This document shows positions 42,590 through 55,500 of a stretch of 64,000 nucleotides of DNA, piece after piece. The notes under the pieces were generated by a model. That model was given only the letters and a program-made list of their open reading frames with translations, had not been told where the DNA came from and did no database searches. Position 1 is the first letter of the stretch; each line of letters begins with the position of its first letter. A program made the position numbers and the translations under genes. This stretch comes from Calliopsis andreniformis (Eukaryota; Arthropoda; Insecta; Hymenoptera; Andrenidae), in assembly GCF_051401765.1 (NCBI RefSeq), contig NW_027480481.1, positions 186,001-250,000 of the forward strand, in the 5' to 3' direction.

Positions 42590-45500
42590 TCAATCCTCAA
42601 TCCTCAATCCTCAATCCTCAATCCTCAATCTTCAATGCTCAATCCTCAATCTTCAATCCTCAATACTCATTCTTCAACCCTCAATCTTCAATCCTCAATC
42701 CTCAGTCCTCATTCTTCAATCCTCAACAGCCAGTCCTCAATCCTCAATCCTTAATCCTCAATCCTCAATTCTCAATCCTCAATCCTCAATCCTCAGACCT
42801 CAAACATCAATACTCAACCCTCAGTCCTCGATCCTCGAACCTCAATCCTCAGTCCTCAATCCTCAATCCTCAATGTTCAATCCGCAATACCCAATCCTCA
42901 ATCTTCAATCCTCAATCCTCAATCCTCAAACCTCAATCCTCAATCCTCAACCGTCAATCCTCAGTCCTCGAACCTCAACCCTGAATCCTCAATCCTGAAT
43001 CCTCAATCTTCATCCCTCAGTCCTCAACAATCAATTGTCAATCCTCAATCCTCAATAGAATATTCTCAATTCACAGTTTTCAATACTCAATCCCCATTCT
43101 TCAATCTTCAAGTCTCATTCCACAAACATCAATTCTCATCACTCAGCACTCAACACTCAGTCCTCAATCTTCAATCCTCAATCCTCAATCCGCAATCTTG
43201 AATCCTCAATACTCAATCTTCAATCCTCAATCCTCAATACTCAATCCTCAACACTCAATCGTCAATCGTCAATCCTCAATGCCCAATCCTCAATCTTCAA
43301 TCCTCAATCCTCAATTCTCAATCCTCAATACTCAATCCTCAATCGTCAATCCTCAATTCCCAATCCTCAATCTTCAATCCTCAATCCACAATATTCAATC
43401 CTCAATCCTCAATCCTCAATCCCCAATCCTCAATCTTCAATCCACAATACTCAATCTTCAATCCTCAATCCTCAATCCTCAATCCTCAACCTCAATCTTC
43501 AATCCTCAATCCTCAATCTTCAATCCTCAATACTCAATCTTCAACCCTCAATCTTCAATACTCAATCCACAATCCTCATTCTTCAATCCTCAACACCCAA
43601 TCCTCAATCTTCAATCCTCAATCCTCAATCCTCAATTCTCAATCCTCAGTCCTCAATCCTCAGACCTCAAACATCAATACTCAACCCTCAGTCCTCGTCC
43701 GCAACCCACAACCCTCAATCCTCAATCCTCAATCTTCAATCATCAATATTCAATCTTCAATCCTCAATACTCAATCCTCTATCCTCAATCCTCAATCCTG
43801 AATGTTCAATCCTCAATACCCAATCCTCAATCTTCAATCCTCAGTACTCAATCCTCAATCCTCAATCCTCAACCTTCAATACTCAATACTCAATCTTCAA
43901 CCCTCAATCCTCAATCCTCAGTCCTCAATCCTCAATCCTCAATCCTCAATCCTCAATCTTCAATCCTCAATGCTCAATCTGCAATCCTCAATCCTGATTC
44001 TTCAATCCTCAACACCCAATCCTCAATCTTCAATCCTCAATTCCCAATCCTCAATCTTCAACCCTCAATCCTCAATCTTCAATCCTTAATCCTCAATCAT
44101 CAATCCCCAATCCTCAATCTTCAATACTCAATCTTCAATCCTCAATCCTCAATCCTCAGTCCTCAATCCTCAATCCTCAATCCTCAGACCTCAATCTTCA
44201 TTCCTCAATACTGAATCTGCAATCCTCAATCCTCAATCCTCAATCCTCAATCCTAATTCGTCACTCCTCAATACCCAATCCTCAATCTTCAATCCTCAAT
44301 CCTCAATCCTCAATTCTCAATACTCAATACTCAATCCTCAATCCTCAATCCTCAATCTTCAATCCTCAATACTCAATCTTCAATACTCAATCCTCAATCC
44401 TCAATCCTTAATCCTCAATCCTCAATCCTCAATCCCAAATCCTCAATCCTCAATCCTCAATCCTCAACCCTCAATCCTCAGTCCTGAAACCTCAATACCG
44501 AATCCTCAATCCTGAATCCTCAATCTTCAGCACTCAGTCCTCAACAATCAATTGACAATCCTCAATCCTCAATAGAATATCCTCAATTCACAGGTTTCAA
44601 TACCCAATCCCAATTCTTCAATCTTCAAATCTCAATACACAAACATCAATTCTCATCACTCAACCCTCAACACTCAGTCCTCAATCTTCAATCCTCAATC
44701 CTACATCCTCAATCTTCAATCCTCAATACTCAACCTTCAATCCTCAATCCTCAATTCTCAATTCTCAATCCTCAATACTCAAACCTCAATCGTCAATCCT
44801 CAGATCCCAATCCTCAACCTTCAATCCTCAATCCTCAATCATCAATCCTCAATCCTCAATCCTCAATCCCCAATACTCAATCTTCAATCCTCAATACTCA
44901 ATCTTCAATCCTCAATCGTCAATCCTCAATCCTCAATCCGCAATCCTCAATCCTCAGTCTTCAATCCTCAATACTCAATCTTCAACCCTCAATCTTCAAT
45001 CCTCAATCCTCAATCCTCATCCTTCAATCCTCAACACCCAGTCCACAATCTTCAATCCTCAATCCTCAATCCTCAATTCTCAATCCTCAATCCTCAATCC
45101 TCAGACCTCAAGCATCAATACTCAACCCTCAGTCCTCGTCAGCAATCCACAATACTGAATCCTCAATCCTCAATCTTCAATCATCAATATTCAATCATCA
45201 ATCCTCAATCTTCAATCCTCTATCCTCAATCCTCAATTCTGAATGTTCAATCCTCAATACCCAATCCTCAATCTTCAATCCTCAATACTCAATCCTCAAT
45301 CCTCAATCCTCAATCCTCAGTCCTCAAACCTCAATCCTGAATCCTCAATCCTGAATCCTCAATCTTCAGCCCTGAGTCCTCAACAATCAAATTGTCAGTC
45401 CTCAATCCTCAATAGAATATACCCAATTCACAGTTTTCAACACTCAAACCCCAATCTTCAATCTTCAAATCTCAATCAACAAACATCAATTCTCATCACT

Positions 45501-47431
45501 CAACGCTCAACACTCAGTCCCCAATCCTCAATCTTCAATCCCCAATCCTCAATCCTCGATCCTCAATCCTCAATCTTCAATCCTGAATACTCAACCTTCA
45601 ATCCTCAATCCTCAATCCTCAATCCTCAATCCTCAATCCTCAATCCTCAATCCTCAATCGTCAATCTCCAATCCTGCATACTCAATCTTCAACCCTCAAT
45701 CCTCAATCCTCACTCCTCAGTCCTCATTCTTCAATCCTCAATACCAAATCCTCAATCTTCAATCCTCAATCCTCAATCCTCAATTCGCAATCCTCAATCC
45801 TCAGACCACAAGCATTAATACCCAACCCTCAGTCCTCGTCCTCAATCTACAACCCTCAATCCTCAATACTCAATCTTCAATCATCAATATTCAACCTTCA
45901 ATCCTCAGTCCCCAATCCTCAATCCTCAATCCTCAATCCTCAATCCTCAAACCGCAATACCCAATCCTCAATCCTCAATCCTCAATCCTCAATCCTCAAT
46001 CCTAAATCCTCAATCCTCAATCCTCAGTCCCCAAACCTCATTCCTGAATCCTCAACCCTGAATACTCAATCTTCAGCCCTCAGTCCTCAACAATCAGTTG
46101 TCAATCCTCAATCCTCAATAGAATATCACCAATTCACAGATTTCAATACTCAATACTCAATCTGCAATCTTCAAATCTCTATCCACCAACATCAATTCTC
46201 ATCACTCATCCCTCAACACTCAGTCCTTTATGTTCAATCCTCAATCCTCAATTCTCAATCTTCAATCCTCAATACTGAATCTTCAATCCTCAATCCTCAA
46301 TCCTCAATCCTCAATCCTCAATCCTCAATCCTCAATCCTCAATCCTCAATCTCCAATACTCAGGACCCAATCCTCAATCTTCAATCCTCAATCCTCAATC
46401 CTCAATCCTCGATCTTCGAACCTCAATCCTCAGTCGTCAATCCTCAGTCCTCAATGTTCAATCCGCAATACCCAATCCTCAATCTTGTATTCTCAATCCT
46501 CAATCCTCAGTCCTCAATCCACAATCCTCAATCCTCAATCCTCAATCTTCAATCCTCAATACTCAATCTGCAATCATCAATCCTCAATCCTCAATCCTCA
46601 ATCCTAATTAGTGACTCCTCAATACCCAATCCTCAATCTTCAATCCTCAATCCTCAATCCTCAATTCTCAATCCGTAATCCGTAATCCTCAATCCTCAAT
46701 TCTCAATCTTCAATCCTCAATACTGAATCTTCAATCCTCAATCCTCAATCCTCAATCCTCAATCCTCAATCCTCAATCCTCAATCCTCAATCCTCAATCT
46801 CCAATACTCAGGACCCAATCCTCAATCTTCAATCCTCAATCCTCAATCCTCAATCCTCGATCTTCGAACCTCAATCCTCAGTCGTCAATCCTCAGTCCTC
46901 AATGTTCAATCCGCAATACCCAATCCTCAATCTTGTATTCTCAATCCTCAATCCTCAGTCCTCAATCCACAATCCTCAATCCTCAATCCTCAATCTTCAA
47001 TCCTCAATACTCAATCTGCAATCATCAATCCTCAATCCTCAATCCTCAATCCTAATTAGTGACTCCTCAATACCCAATCCTCAATCTTCAATCCTCTATC
47101 CTCAATCCTCAATCCTCAGTCATCAATCCTCAATTTTCTATCCTCAATACTCAATCTTCAATCCTCAATCCTCAATCCTCAATCCTCAGTCCTCAATCCT
47201 CAATCCTCAATCCTCAATCCTCAATCGTCAATGCTCAATCCCCAACCCTCAATCTTCAATCCTCTATCCTCAATCCTCAATCCTCAATCCCCAATCCTCA
47301 ATCTTCAATCCTCAATTTTCAATCCTCAATCAGCAATCCTCAATTATCAATCCTCAATACTCAATCTTCAATCCTCAATCCTCAATCCTCAATCCTCAAT
47401 CCTCAATCTTCAATCCTCAATCTTCAATCCT
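42590..47431 (+). repeat. Higher-order repeat U3, direct tandem copy of U2
   Basis: The U2 sequence restarts here 5,156 bp downstream (the GCTCAATCC landmark at 37481 and 42637). The offset rises by 7 near 44320 (an extra CAATACT) and by 63 near 45900, where U3 keeps the nine units missing from U2. The 448-bp duplication is present at about 46249-47092. Near 47425, 140 bp (20 units) present in U2 are missing. B blocks lie near 43025, 44540, 45385 and 46095. The first ~40 bases are plain CAATCCT units, so the exact exchange point cannot be fixed. Confidence 0.85.
46249..47092 (+). repeat. 448-bp tandem duplication inside U3
   Basis: ATGTTCAATCCGCAATACCC occurs at 46454 and 46902, 448 bp (64 units) apart. 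It is the third occurrence of the nested duplication seen in U1 and U2. Confidence 0.85.
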
Positions 47432-47767
47432 CAACCCTCAATCTTCAATCCTTAATCCTCAATCCTCAATCCCCAATCCTCAACCTTCAATTCTCAATAC
47501 TCAATCTTCAATCCTCAATCCTCAAACCTCAATCCTCAATCCTCAATCCTCAATCCTCAATCGTCAATCGTCAATTCCCAATCCTCAATCTTCAATCCTC
47601 AACCCTCAATCTTCAATCCTTAATCCTCAATCCTCAATCCCCAATCCTCAACCTTCAATTCTCAATACTCAATCTTCAATCCTCAATCCTCAAACCTCAA
47701 TCCTCAATCCTCAATCCTCAATCCTCAATCGTCAATCGTCAATTCCCAATCCTCAATCTTCAATCCT
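47432..47767 (+). repeat. 168-bp (24-unit) tandem duplication
   Basis: CTTAATCCTC occurs at 47451 and 47619, 168 bp apart, exactly 24 heptamers. Both copies include the CAATCGTCAATCGTCAATTC landmark. U2 has this stretch once (around 42365), so the doubling is specific to the end of U3. Confidence 0.85.
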
Positions 47768-48799
47768 CAATCCTCAATCTTCAACCCTCAATCCTCAATC
47801 CTCAAACCCCAATCCTCAATCTTCAATCCTCAATATTCAATCTTCAATCCTCAATCCTCAATCCTCAATCCTCAATCCTCAATCTTCAATCCTCAATACT
47901 CAATCTTCAACCCTCAATCTTCAATCATCAATCCTCAATCCTCATTCTTCAATCCTCAATCCTCAATCCTCAGTCCTCAATCCTCAATCCTCAATATTCA
48001 ATGCGCAATACCCAATCCTTAATCTTCAATCCTCAATCCTCAATCCTCAAACCTCAATCCTCAATCCTCAATCCTCAATCCTCAGTCCTCAAACCTCAAT
48101 CCTGGATCCTCAGTCCTGAATCCTCAATCTTCATCCCTCAGTCCTCAACAATCAATTGTCAATCCTCAATCCTCAATAGAATATCCTCAATTCACAGCTT
48201 TCAATACTCAATACCCATTCTTCAATCTTCATATCTCAATCCACAAACATCAATTCTCATCACTCAACCCTCAACACTCAGTCCTCAATCTTCAATCCTC
48301 AATCCTAAATCCTCAATCCTCAATCCTCAACCCTCAATCTTCAATACTCAGTCCCCAATCCTCAATCTTCAATCCTCAGTCCTCAATCCTCAATTCTCAA
48401 TCCTCAATACTCAATCCTCAATCGTCAATCCTCAACTCCCAATCCTCAATCTTCAATCCACAAACCTCAATCTTCAATCCTCAATCCTCAATCCTCAATC
48501 CCCAATTGTCAATCTTCAATCCTCATTACTCAATCTTCAATCCTCAATCCTCAGTCCTCAATCCTCAATCCGCAATCCTCAATCCTCAATCTTCAATCCT
48601 CAATACTCAATCTTCAATCCTCAATCCTCAATTCTCAATCCTCAACACTCAATCCTCAATCGTCAATCCTGAATCCCCAATCCTCAATCTTCAATCCTCT
48701 ATCCTTAATCCTCAATCCTCAATCTTCAATCCTCAATCTTCAATCCTCAATCTTCAATCCTCAATCGTCAATCCTCAATCCTCAATCCTCAATCCTCAA
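47432..48799 (+). repeat. Junction region J2 between U3 and W2
   Basis: It begins with a 168-bp tandem duplication (47432-47767), then continues as a U-like string to about 47880. A further B block follows near 48150. 48200-48385 matches 60613-60797 (offset 12,413; CCTAAATCC at 48304 and 60717), so this junction is related to J4. 48700-48790 is a run of CAATCTT and CAATCCT units. No gene is visible. Confidence 0.72.
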
Positions 48800-51700
48800 T
48801 CATCGATCCTCAACACTCAATCCTCAGTCCTGAAACCTCAATCCCGAATCCTCAATCCTGAATCCGCAAACTTCAGTCCTCAGTCCTCAACAATCAATTG
48901 TCAATCCTCAATCCTCAATGGAATATTCTCAATTCGCAGCTTTCAATACTCAATCCCCATTCTTCAATCTTCAAGTCTCAATCCGCAAACGTCAATTCTC
49001 ATAACTCAACCCTCAACACTCAGTCCTCAATCTTCAATCCTCAATCCACAATCCGCAATCTTGAATCCTCAATACTCAATCTTCAATCCTCAATCCTCAA
49101 TTCTCAATCCTCAACACTCAATCCTCAATCGTCAATCATCAATCCCGAGGCCTCAATCTTCAATCCTCTATCCTCAATCCTCAATCCTCAATCCTCAATC
49201 CTCAATCTTCAATACTCAATACCAAATCCTCAATCTTCAATCCTCAATCCTCAGTCCTCAATTCGCAATCCACAATCCTCAGACCTCAAACATCAATACT
49301 CAACCCTCTATCCTCAATCCTCAATCCTGAATGTTCAATCCTCAATACCCAATCCTCAATCTTCAATCCTCTGTACTCAATCCTCAATCCTCAATCCTCG
49401 AATCCTCAGTCCTCAAACCTCAATCCTGAATCCTCAATCCTGAAACCTCAATCTTCAGCCCTCAGTCCTCAAAAATCAATTGTCAGTCCTCAATCCTCAA
49501 TAGAATATACCGAATTCGCAGTTTTCAATACTCAATCCGCAATCTTCAATTTTCAAATCTCAATCCGCATACGTAAATTCTCATCACTCAACGCTCAACA
49601 CTCCGTCCCCAATCCTCAATCTTCAATCCTCAATCCTCAATACTCAATACTCAATCCTCAATCCTCAATCCTCAATCCTCAATCCTCAATCCTCAATCCC
49701 AAATCCTCAATCCTCAATCCTCAACCCTCAATCCTCAGTCCTGAAACCTCAATACCGAATCCTCAATCCTGTATCCGCAAACTTCAGTCCTCAGTCCTCA
49801 ACAATCAATTGTCAATCCTCAATCCTTAATAGAATATCCTCAATTCACAGTTTTCAATACTCAATCCCCATTCTTCAATCTTCAAATCTCAATCCACAAT
49901 CATCAATTCTCATCACTCAACCCTCAACACTCAGTCCTCAATCTTCAATCCTCAATCCTCAATCCGCAAACTTGAATCCTCAATACTCAATCTTCAATCC
50001 TCAATCCTCAATTCTCAATCCTCAATACTCAATCCTCAATCGTTAATCCTCAATTCCCAATCCTCAATCTTCAATCCTCAATCCTCAACCTTCAATCCTT
50101 AATCCTCAATCCTCAATCCCTAATCCTCAATCTTCAATACTCAATCTTCAATCCTCAATCCTCAATCCTCAGTCCTCAATCCTCAATCCTCAATCCTCAA
50201 TCCTCAATCTTCAATCCACAATACCAAATCCTCACTCTTCAATCCTCAATCCTCAATCCTCAATTCGCAATCCTCAATCCTCAGACCACAAGCATTAATA
50301 CCCAACCCTCAGTCCTCGTCCTCAATCTACAACCCTCAATCCTCAATACTCAATCTTCAATCATCAACATTCAACCTTCAATCCTCAGTCCCCAATCCTC
50401 AATCCTCAATCCTCAATCCTCAATCCTCAAACCGCAATACCCAATCCTCAATCCTCAATCCTCAATCCTCAATCCTCAATCTTAAATCCTCAATCCTCAA
50501 TCCTGAATCCTCAATCTTCAGCCCTCAGTCCTCACCAGTCAGTTGTCAATCCTCAATCCTCAATACAACATCATCAATTCACAGTTTTCAATACTCTATA
50601 CTCAATCTGCAATCTTCAAATCTCTATCCACAAACATCAATTCTCATCACTCAACCCTCAACACTCTGTCCTCAATCTTCAATCCTCAATCCTCTATCCT
50701 CAATCTTCAATCCTCAATACTCAATCTTCAATCCTCAGTCCTCAATTCTCAATCCTCAATCCTCAATCCTCGGCCCTCTATCCTCATTCCTCAAACCTCA
50801 ATCCTCAATCCTCAGTCCTCACCCTCAATTCTCAATTCTCAATCCTCAATCCTCAATCATCAATCCTCAATCCTCAATCCTCAATCCTCAATCCTCAATC
50901 CTCAGTCCTCAAACATCAATCCTGTATCCTCAATCTTCAGCCCTCAGTCCTCAACATTCAGTTGTCAATCCTCAATCCTCAATAGAATATCACCAATTCA
51001 CAGTTTTCAATACTCAATACTCAATCTGCAATCTTCAAATCTCTATCCACAAACATCAATTCTCATCACTCAACACTCAACACTCAGTCCCCATTCCTCA
51101 ATATTCAATCCTCAATCCTCAATCCTCAATCCTCAATCCTCAACCTTCAATCCTCAATGCTCAATCTTCAATCCTCAACCCTCAATACTCAATCCTCAAT
51201 TCTCAATCCTCAATCGTCAATCTTCAATCCTCAATACTCAATCTTCAATCCTCAGTCCTCAATCCTCAATCGCCAATCCTCATTCTTCAATCCCCAATAC
51301 CCAATCCTCAATCTTCAATCCCCAATCCTCAATCCTCAATTCTCAATCCTCAATCCTCAGTCCTGAGTCCTCAAACCTCAATCCTCAACCCTCAGCCCTC
51401 ATCCTCAATCCTCAATCCTCGATCCTCAATCCTCAATCCTCAATTTTCAATCCTCAATACTCAATCTTTAATCCTCAATCCTCAGTCCTCAAACATCAAT
51501 TCTGAGTACTCAGTCCTGAATCCTCAACCTTCAGCCCTCAGTCCTCAACAATCAGTTGCCAATCCTCAGTCCTCAATAGAATATCCTCAATTCAGAGCTT
51601 TCAATACTCAATACTCAATCTGCATTCTTCAAACCTCTATCCACAAACATCAATTCTCGTCACTCAACCCTCAACACTCGGTCCTCAATGTTCAGTCCTC

Positions 51701-52150
51701 AATCCTCAATTCTCAATCTTCAATCCTCAATTCTGAATCTTCAATCCCAATTCCTCAATCCTCAATCCTCAATCCTCAATGCTCAATCTTCAATCCGCAG
51801 TCCCCAATCCTCAATCTTCAAGCCTCAATCCTCAATCCTCAATCTTGAATCCTCAATACTCATTCTTCAATCCTCAATCCTCAATTCTCAATCCTCGACA
51901 CACAAACCTCTATCGTCAATCCTCAACCCCAATCCTCAATCTTCAATCCTCTATCCTCAATCCTCAATCCTTAATCCTCAATCCTCAATCCCCAATCCTC
52001 AATCTTCAATCCTCAATACTCAAACTTCAATCCTCAATCCTTAGTCCTCAATCCTCAATCTTCAATCCTGAATCCTCAATCCTCAATCCTCAATCCTCAA
52101 TCTTCAATCCTCAATACTCAATCTTCAATCCTCAATCCTCAATCCTCAAT
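48800..52150 (+). repeat. Higher-order repeat W2, partial copy of W1
   Basis: It matches 18230-19180 of W1 at offset 30,570 (30,563 after a one-unit loss), then jumps to 19960-20880 at offset 29,807, then continues along 21130-22490 at offset 29,660. The first jump removes 756 bp, exactly 108 units, between two similar strings of the form CCTGAAACCTCAAT..CGAAT. The second step is a net 147 bp (21 units) where 50690-50790 has been replaced by unrelated variant order. B blocks lie near 48895, 49475, 49805, 50535, 50955 and 51550. Confidence 0.83.
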
Positions 52151-52529
52151 CCTCAATCCTCAATGCTCAATCCTCAACCTTCTATCCTCAATACTCAATC
52201 TTCAACCCTCAATCTTCAATCCTCAATCCTCTATCCTCATTCTTCAATCCTCAACACTCAATCCTCAATCTTCAATCCTCAATACTCAATCCTCAATTCT
52301 CAATCCTCAATCCTCATTCCTCAGACCTCAAACATCAATACTCAACCCTCAGTCCTCGTCCGCTATCCACAACCCTCAATCCTCAATCCTCAATCTTCAG
52401 TCATCAATATTCAATCCTCAATACTCAATCTTCAATCCTCAAACCTCAATCCTCAATCCTCAATCCTCAATCCTCAATCCTCAATCGTCATTCCTCAATT
52501 CCCAATCCTCAATCTATAATCCTCAATCC
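52151..52529 (+). repeat. Junction region J3 between W2 and W3
   Basis: No gene is present. It consists of heptamer variants in an order not shared with W1. 52285-52475 matches 25260-25450 in J1 (offset 27,025), including the rare CGCTATCC form of the second landmark. 52480-52529 matches 59010-59060 in J4 (offset 6,531), including CTATAAT at 52514 and 59045. Confidence 0.7.
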
Positions 52530-55500
52530 TCAATCTTCAATCCTTAATCCTCTATACTCAATCCCCAATCCTCACTCTTCAATCCTCAATACTCAATCTT
52601 CAATCCTCAATCCTCAATCCTCAATCCTCAATCCTCAATCCTCAATCCTCAGTCTTCAATCCTCAATACTCAATCTTCAACCCTCAATCATCAATCCTCA
52701 ATCATCAATCCTCATTCTTCCATCCTCAACACCCAATCCTCAGTCTTCAATCCTCAATCCTCAATCCTCAATTCTCAATCCTCAATCCTCAATCCTCAGA
52801 CCTCAAACATCAATACTCAACCCTCAGTCCTCGACCGCAATCCACAACCCTCAATACTCAATCCTCAATCTTCAATCATCAATATTCAATCTTCAAACCT
52901 CAATCCTCAATCCTCTATCCTCAATCCTCAATCCTGAATGTTCGATCCTCAATACCCAATCCTCAATATTCAATCCTCAATCCTCAATCCTCAATCGTCA
53001 ATCCTCAATTCCCAATCCTCAATCTTCAACGCACAATCCTCAATCCTCAATCCTCAATCCTCAATCTTCAATCCTCAATACTCAATCTTCAATCCTCAAT
53101 CCTCTCTCCTCATTCTTCAATCCTCAACACCCAATCCTCAATCTTCAATCCTCAATCCTCAATCCTCAATTCTCAATCCTCAATCCTCAATTCTCAATCC
53201 TCAAAAATCAATACTCAACCCTCAGTCCTCGTACGCAGTCCACAATCCTCAATCCTCAATCCTCAATCTTCAATCATCAATATTCAATCTTCAATCCTCA
53301 ATCCTCAATACTCTGTCCTCAATCCTCAATCCTGAATGTTCAATCCTCAATACCCAATCCTCAATCTTCAATCCTCAATACTCAATCCTCAATCCTCAAT
53401 CCTCAATCCTCAATCTTCAATACTCAATACCAAATCCTCAATCTTCAATCCTCAATCCTCAGTCCTCAATTCGCAATCCGCAATCCTCAGACCTCAAACA
53501 TCAATACTCAACCCTCTATCCTCAATCCTCAATCCTGAATGTTCAATCCTCAATACCCAATCCTCAATCTTCAATCCTCTGTACTCAATCCTCAATCCTC
53601 AATCCTCGAATCCTCAGTCCTCAAACCTCAATCCTGAATGCTCAAACCTGAAACCTCAATCTTCAGCCCTCAGTCCTCAAAAATCAATTGTCAGTCCTCA
53701 ATCCTCAATAGAATATACCGAATTCGCAGTTTTCAATACTCAATCCGCAATCTCCAATTTTCAAATCTCAATCCGCAAACGTCAATTCTCATCACTCAAC
53801 GCTCAACACTCCGTCCCCAATCCTCAATCTTCAATCCTCAATCCTCAATACTCAATCATCAATACTCAATCCTCAATCCTCAATCCTCAATCCTCAATCC
53901 TCAATCCTCAATCCCAAATCCTCAATCCTCAATCCTCAACCCTCAATCCTCAGTCCTGAAACCTCAATACCGAATCCTCAATCCTGAATCCTCAATCTTC
54001 AGCACTCAGTCCTCAACAATCAATTGTCAATCCTCAATCCTCAATAGAATATCCTCAATTCACAGTTTTCAATACTCAATCCCCATTCTTCAATCTTCAA
54101 ATCTCAATCCACAAACATCAATTTCTCACCACTCAAACCTCAACACTCAGTCCTCAATCTTCAATAGTCAATCCTAAATCCTCAATCTTGAATCGTCAAT
54201 ACTCAATCTTCAGTCCTCAATCCTCAATTCTCAATACTCAATACTCAATCCTCAATCGTCAATCCTCAACTCCCAATCCTCAATCTTCAATCCTCAATCC
54301 TCAATCTTCAGTTCTCAATCCTCAATCCTCAATCCCCAATCTTCAATCTCCAATCCTCATTACTCAATCTTCAATCCTCAAGACTCAATCCTCAATCCTC
54401 AATCCGCAACCCTCAATCCTCAATCTTCAATCCTCAATACTCAATCTTCAACCCTCAATCTTCAATCCTCAATCCTCAATCCTCATTCTTCAATCCTCAA
54501 CCCTCAATCTTCAATCCTCAATCCTCAATCTTCAATACTCTATCCTCAATCCTCAACCCTCAACCCCAATCCCCAATCTTCAATACTCAATCTTCAATCC
54601 TCAATCATCAATCCTCAATTTTCAATCCTCAATACTCAATCTTCAATCCTCAATCCTCAATCCTCAATCCTCAATCCTCAATCCTCAATCCCCAACACTC
54701 AATCCTCAGTCCTGAAACCTCAATCCCGAATCCTCAATCCTGTATCCGCAAACTTCATTCCTCAGTCCTCAACAATCAATTGTCAATCCTCAATCCTCAA
54801 TAGAATATCCTCAATTCACAGTTTTCAATACTCAATCCCCATTCTTCAATCTTCAAATCTCAATCCACAATCATCAATTCTCATCACTCAACCCTCAACA
54901 CTCAGTCCTCAATCTTCAATCCTCAATCCTCAATCCGCAAACTTGAATCCTCAATACTCAATCTTCAATCCTCAATCCTCAATTCTCAATCCTCAATACT
55001 CAATCCTCAATCGTCAATCCTCAATTCCCAATCCTCAATCTTCAATCCTCAATCCTCAACCTTCAATCCTTAATCCTCAATCCTCAATCCCTAATCCTCA
55101 ATCTTCAATACTCAATCTTCAATCCTCAATCCTCAATCCTCAGTCCTCAATCCTCAATCCTCAATCCTCAATCCTCAATCTTCAATCCACAATACCAAAT
55201 CCTCACTCTTCAATCCTCAATCCTCAATCCTCAATTCGCAATCCTCAATCCTCAGACCACAAGCATTAATACCCAACCCTCAGTCCTCGTCCTCAATCTA
55301 CAACCCTCAATCCTCAATACTCAATCTTCAATCATCAACATTCAACCTTCAATCCTCAGTCCCCAATCCTCAATCCTCAATCCTCAATCCTCAATCCTCA
55401 AACCGCAATACCCAATCCTCAATCCTCAATCCTCAATCCTCAATCCTCAATCTTAAATCCTCAATCCTCAATCCTGAATCCTCAATCTTCAGCTCTCAGT

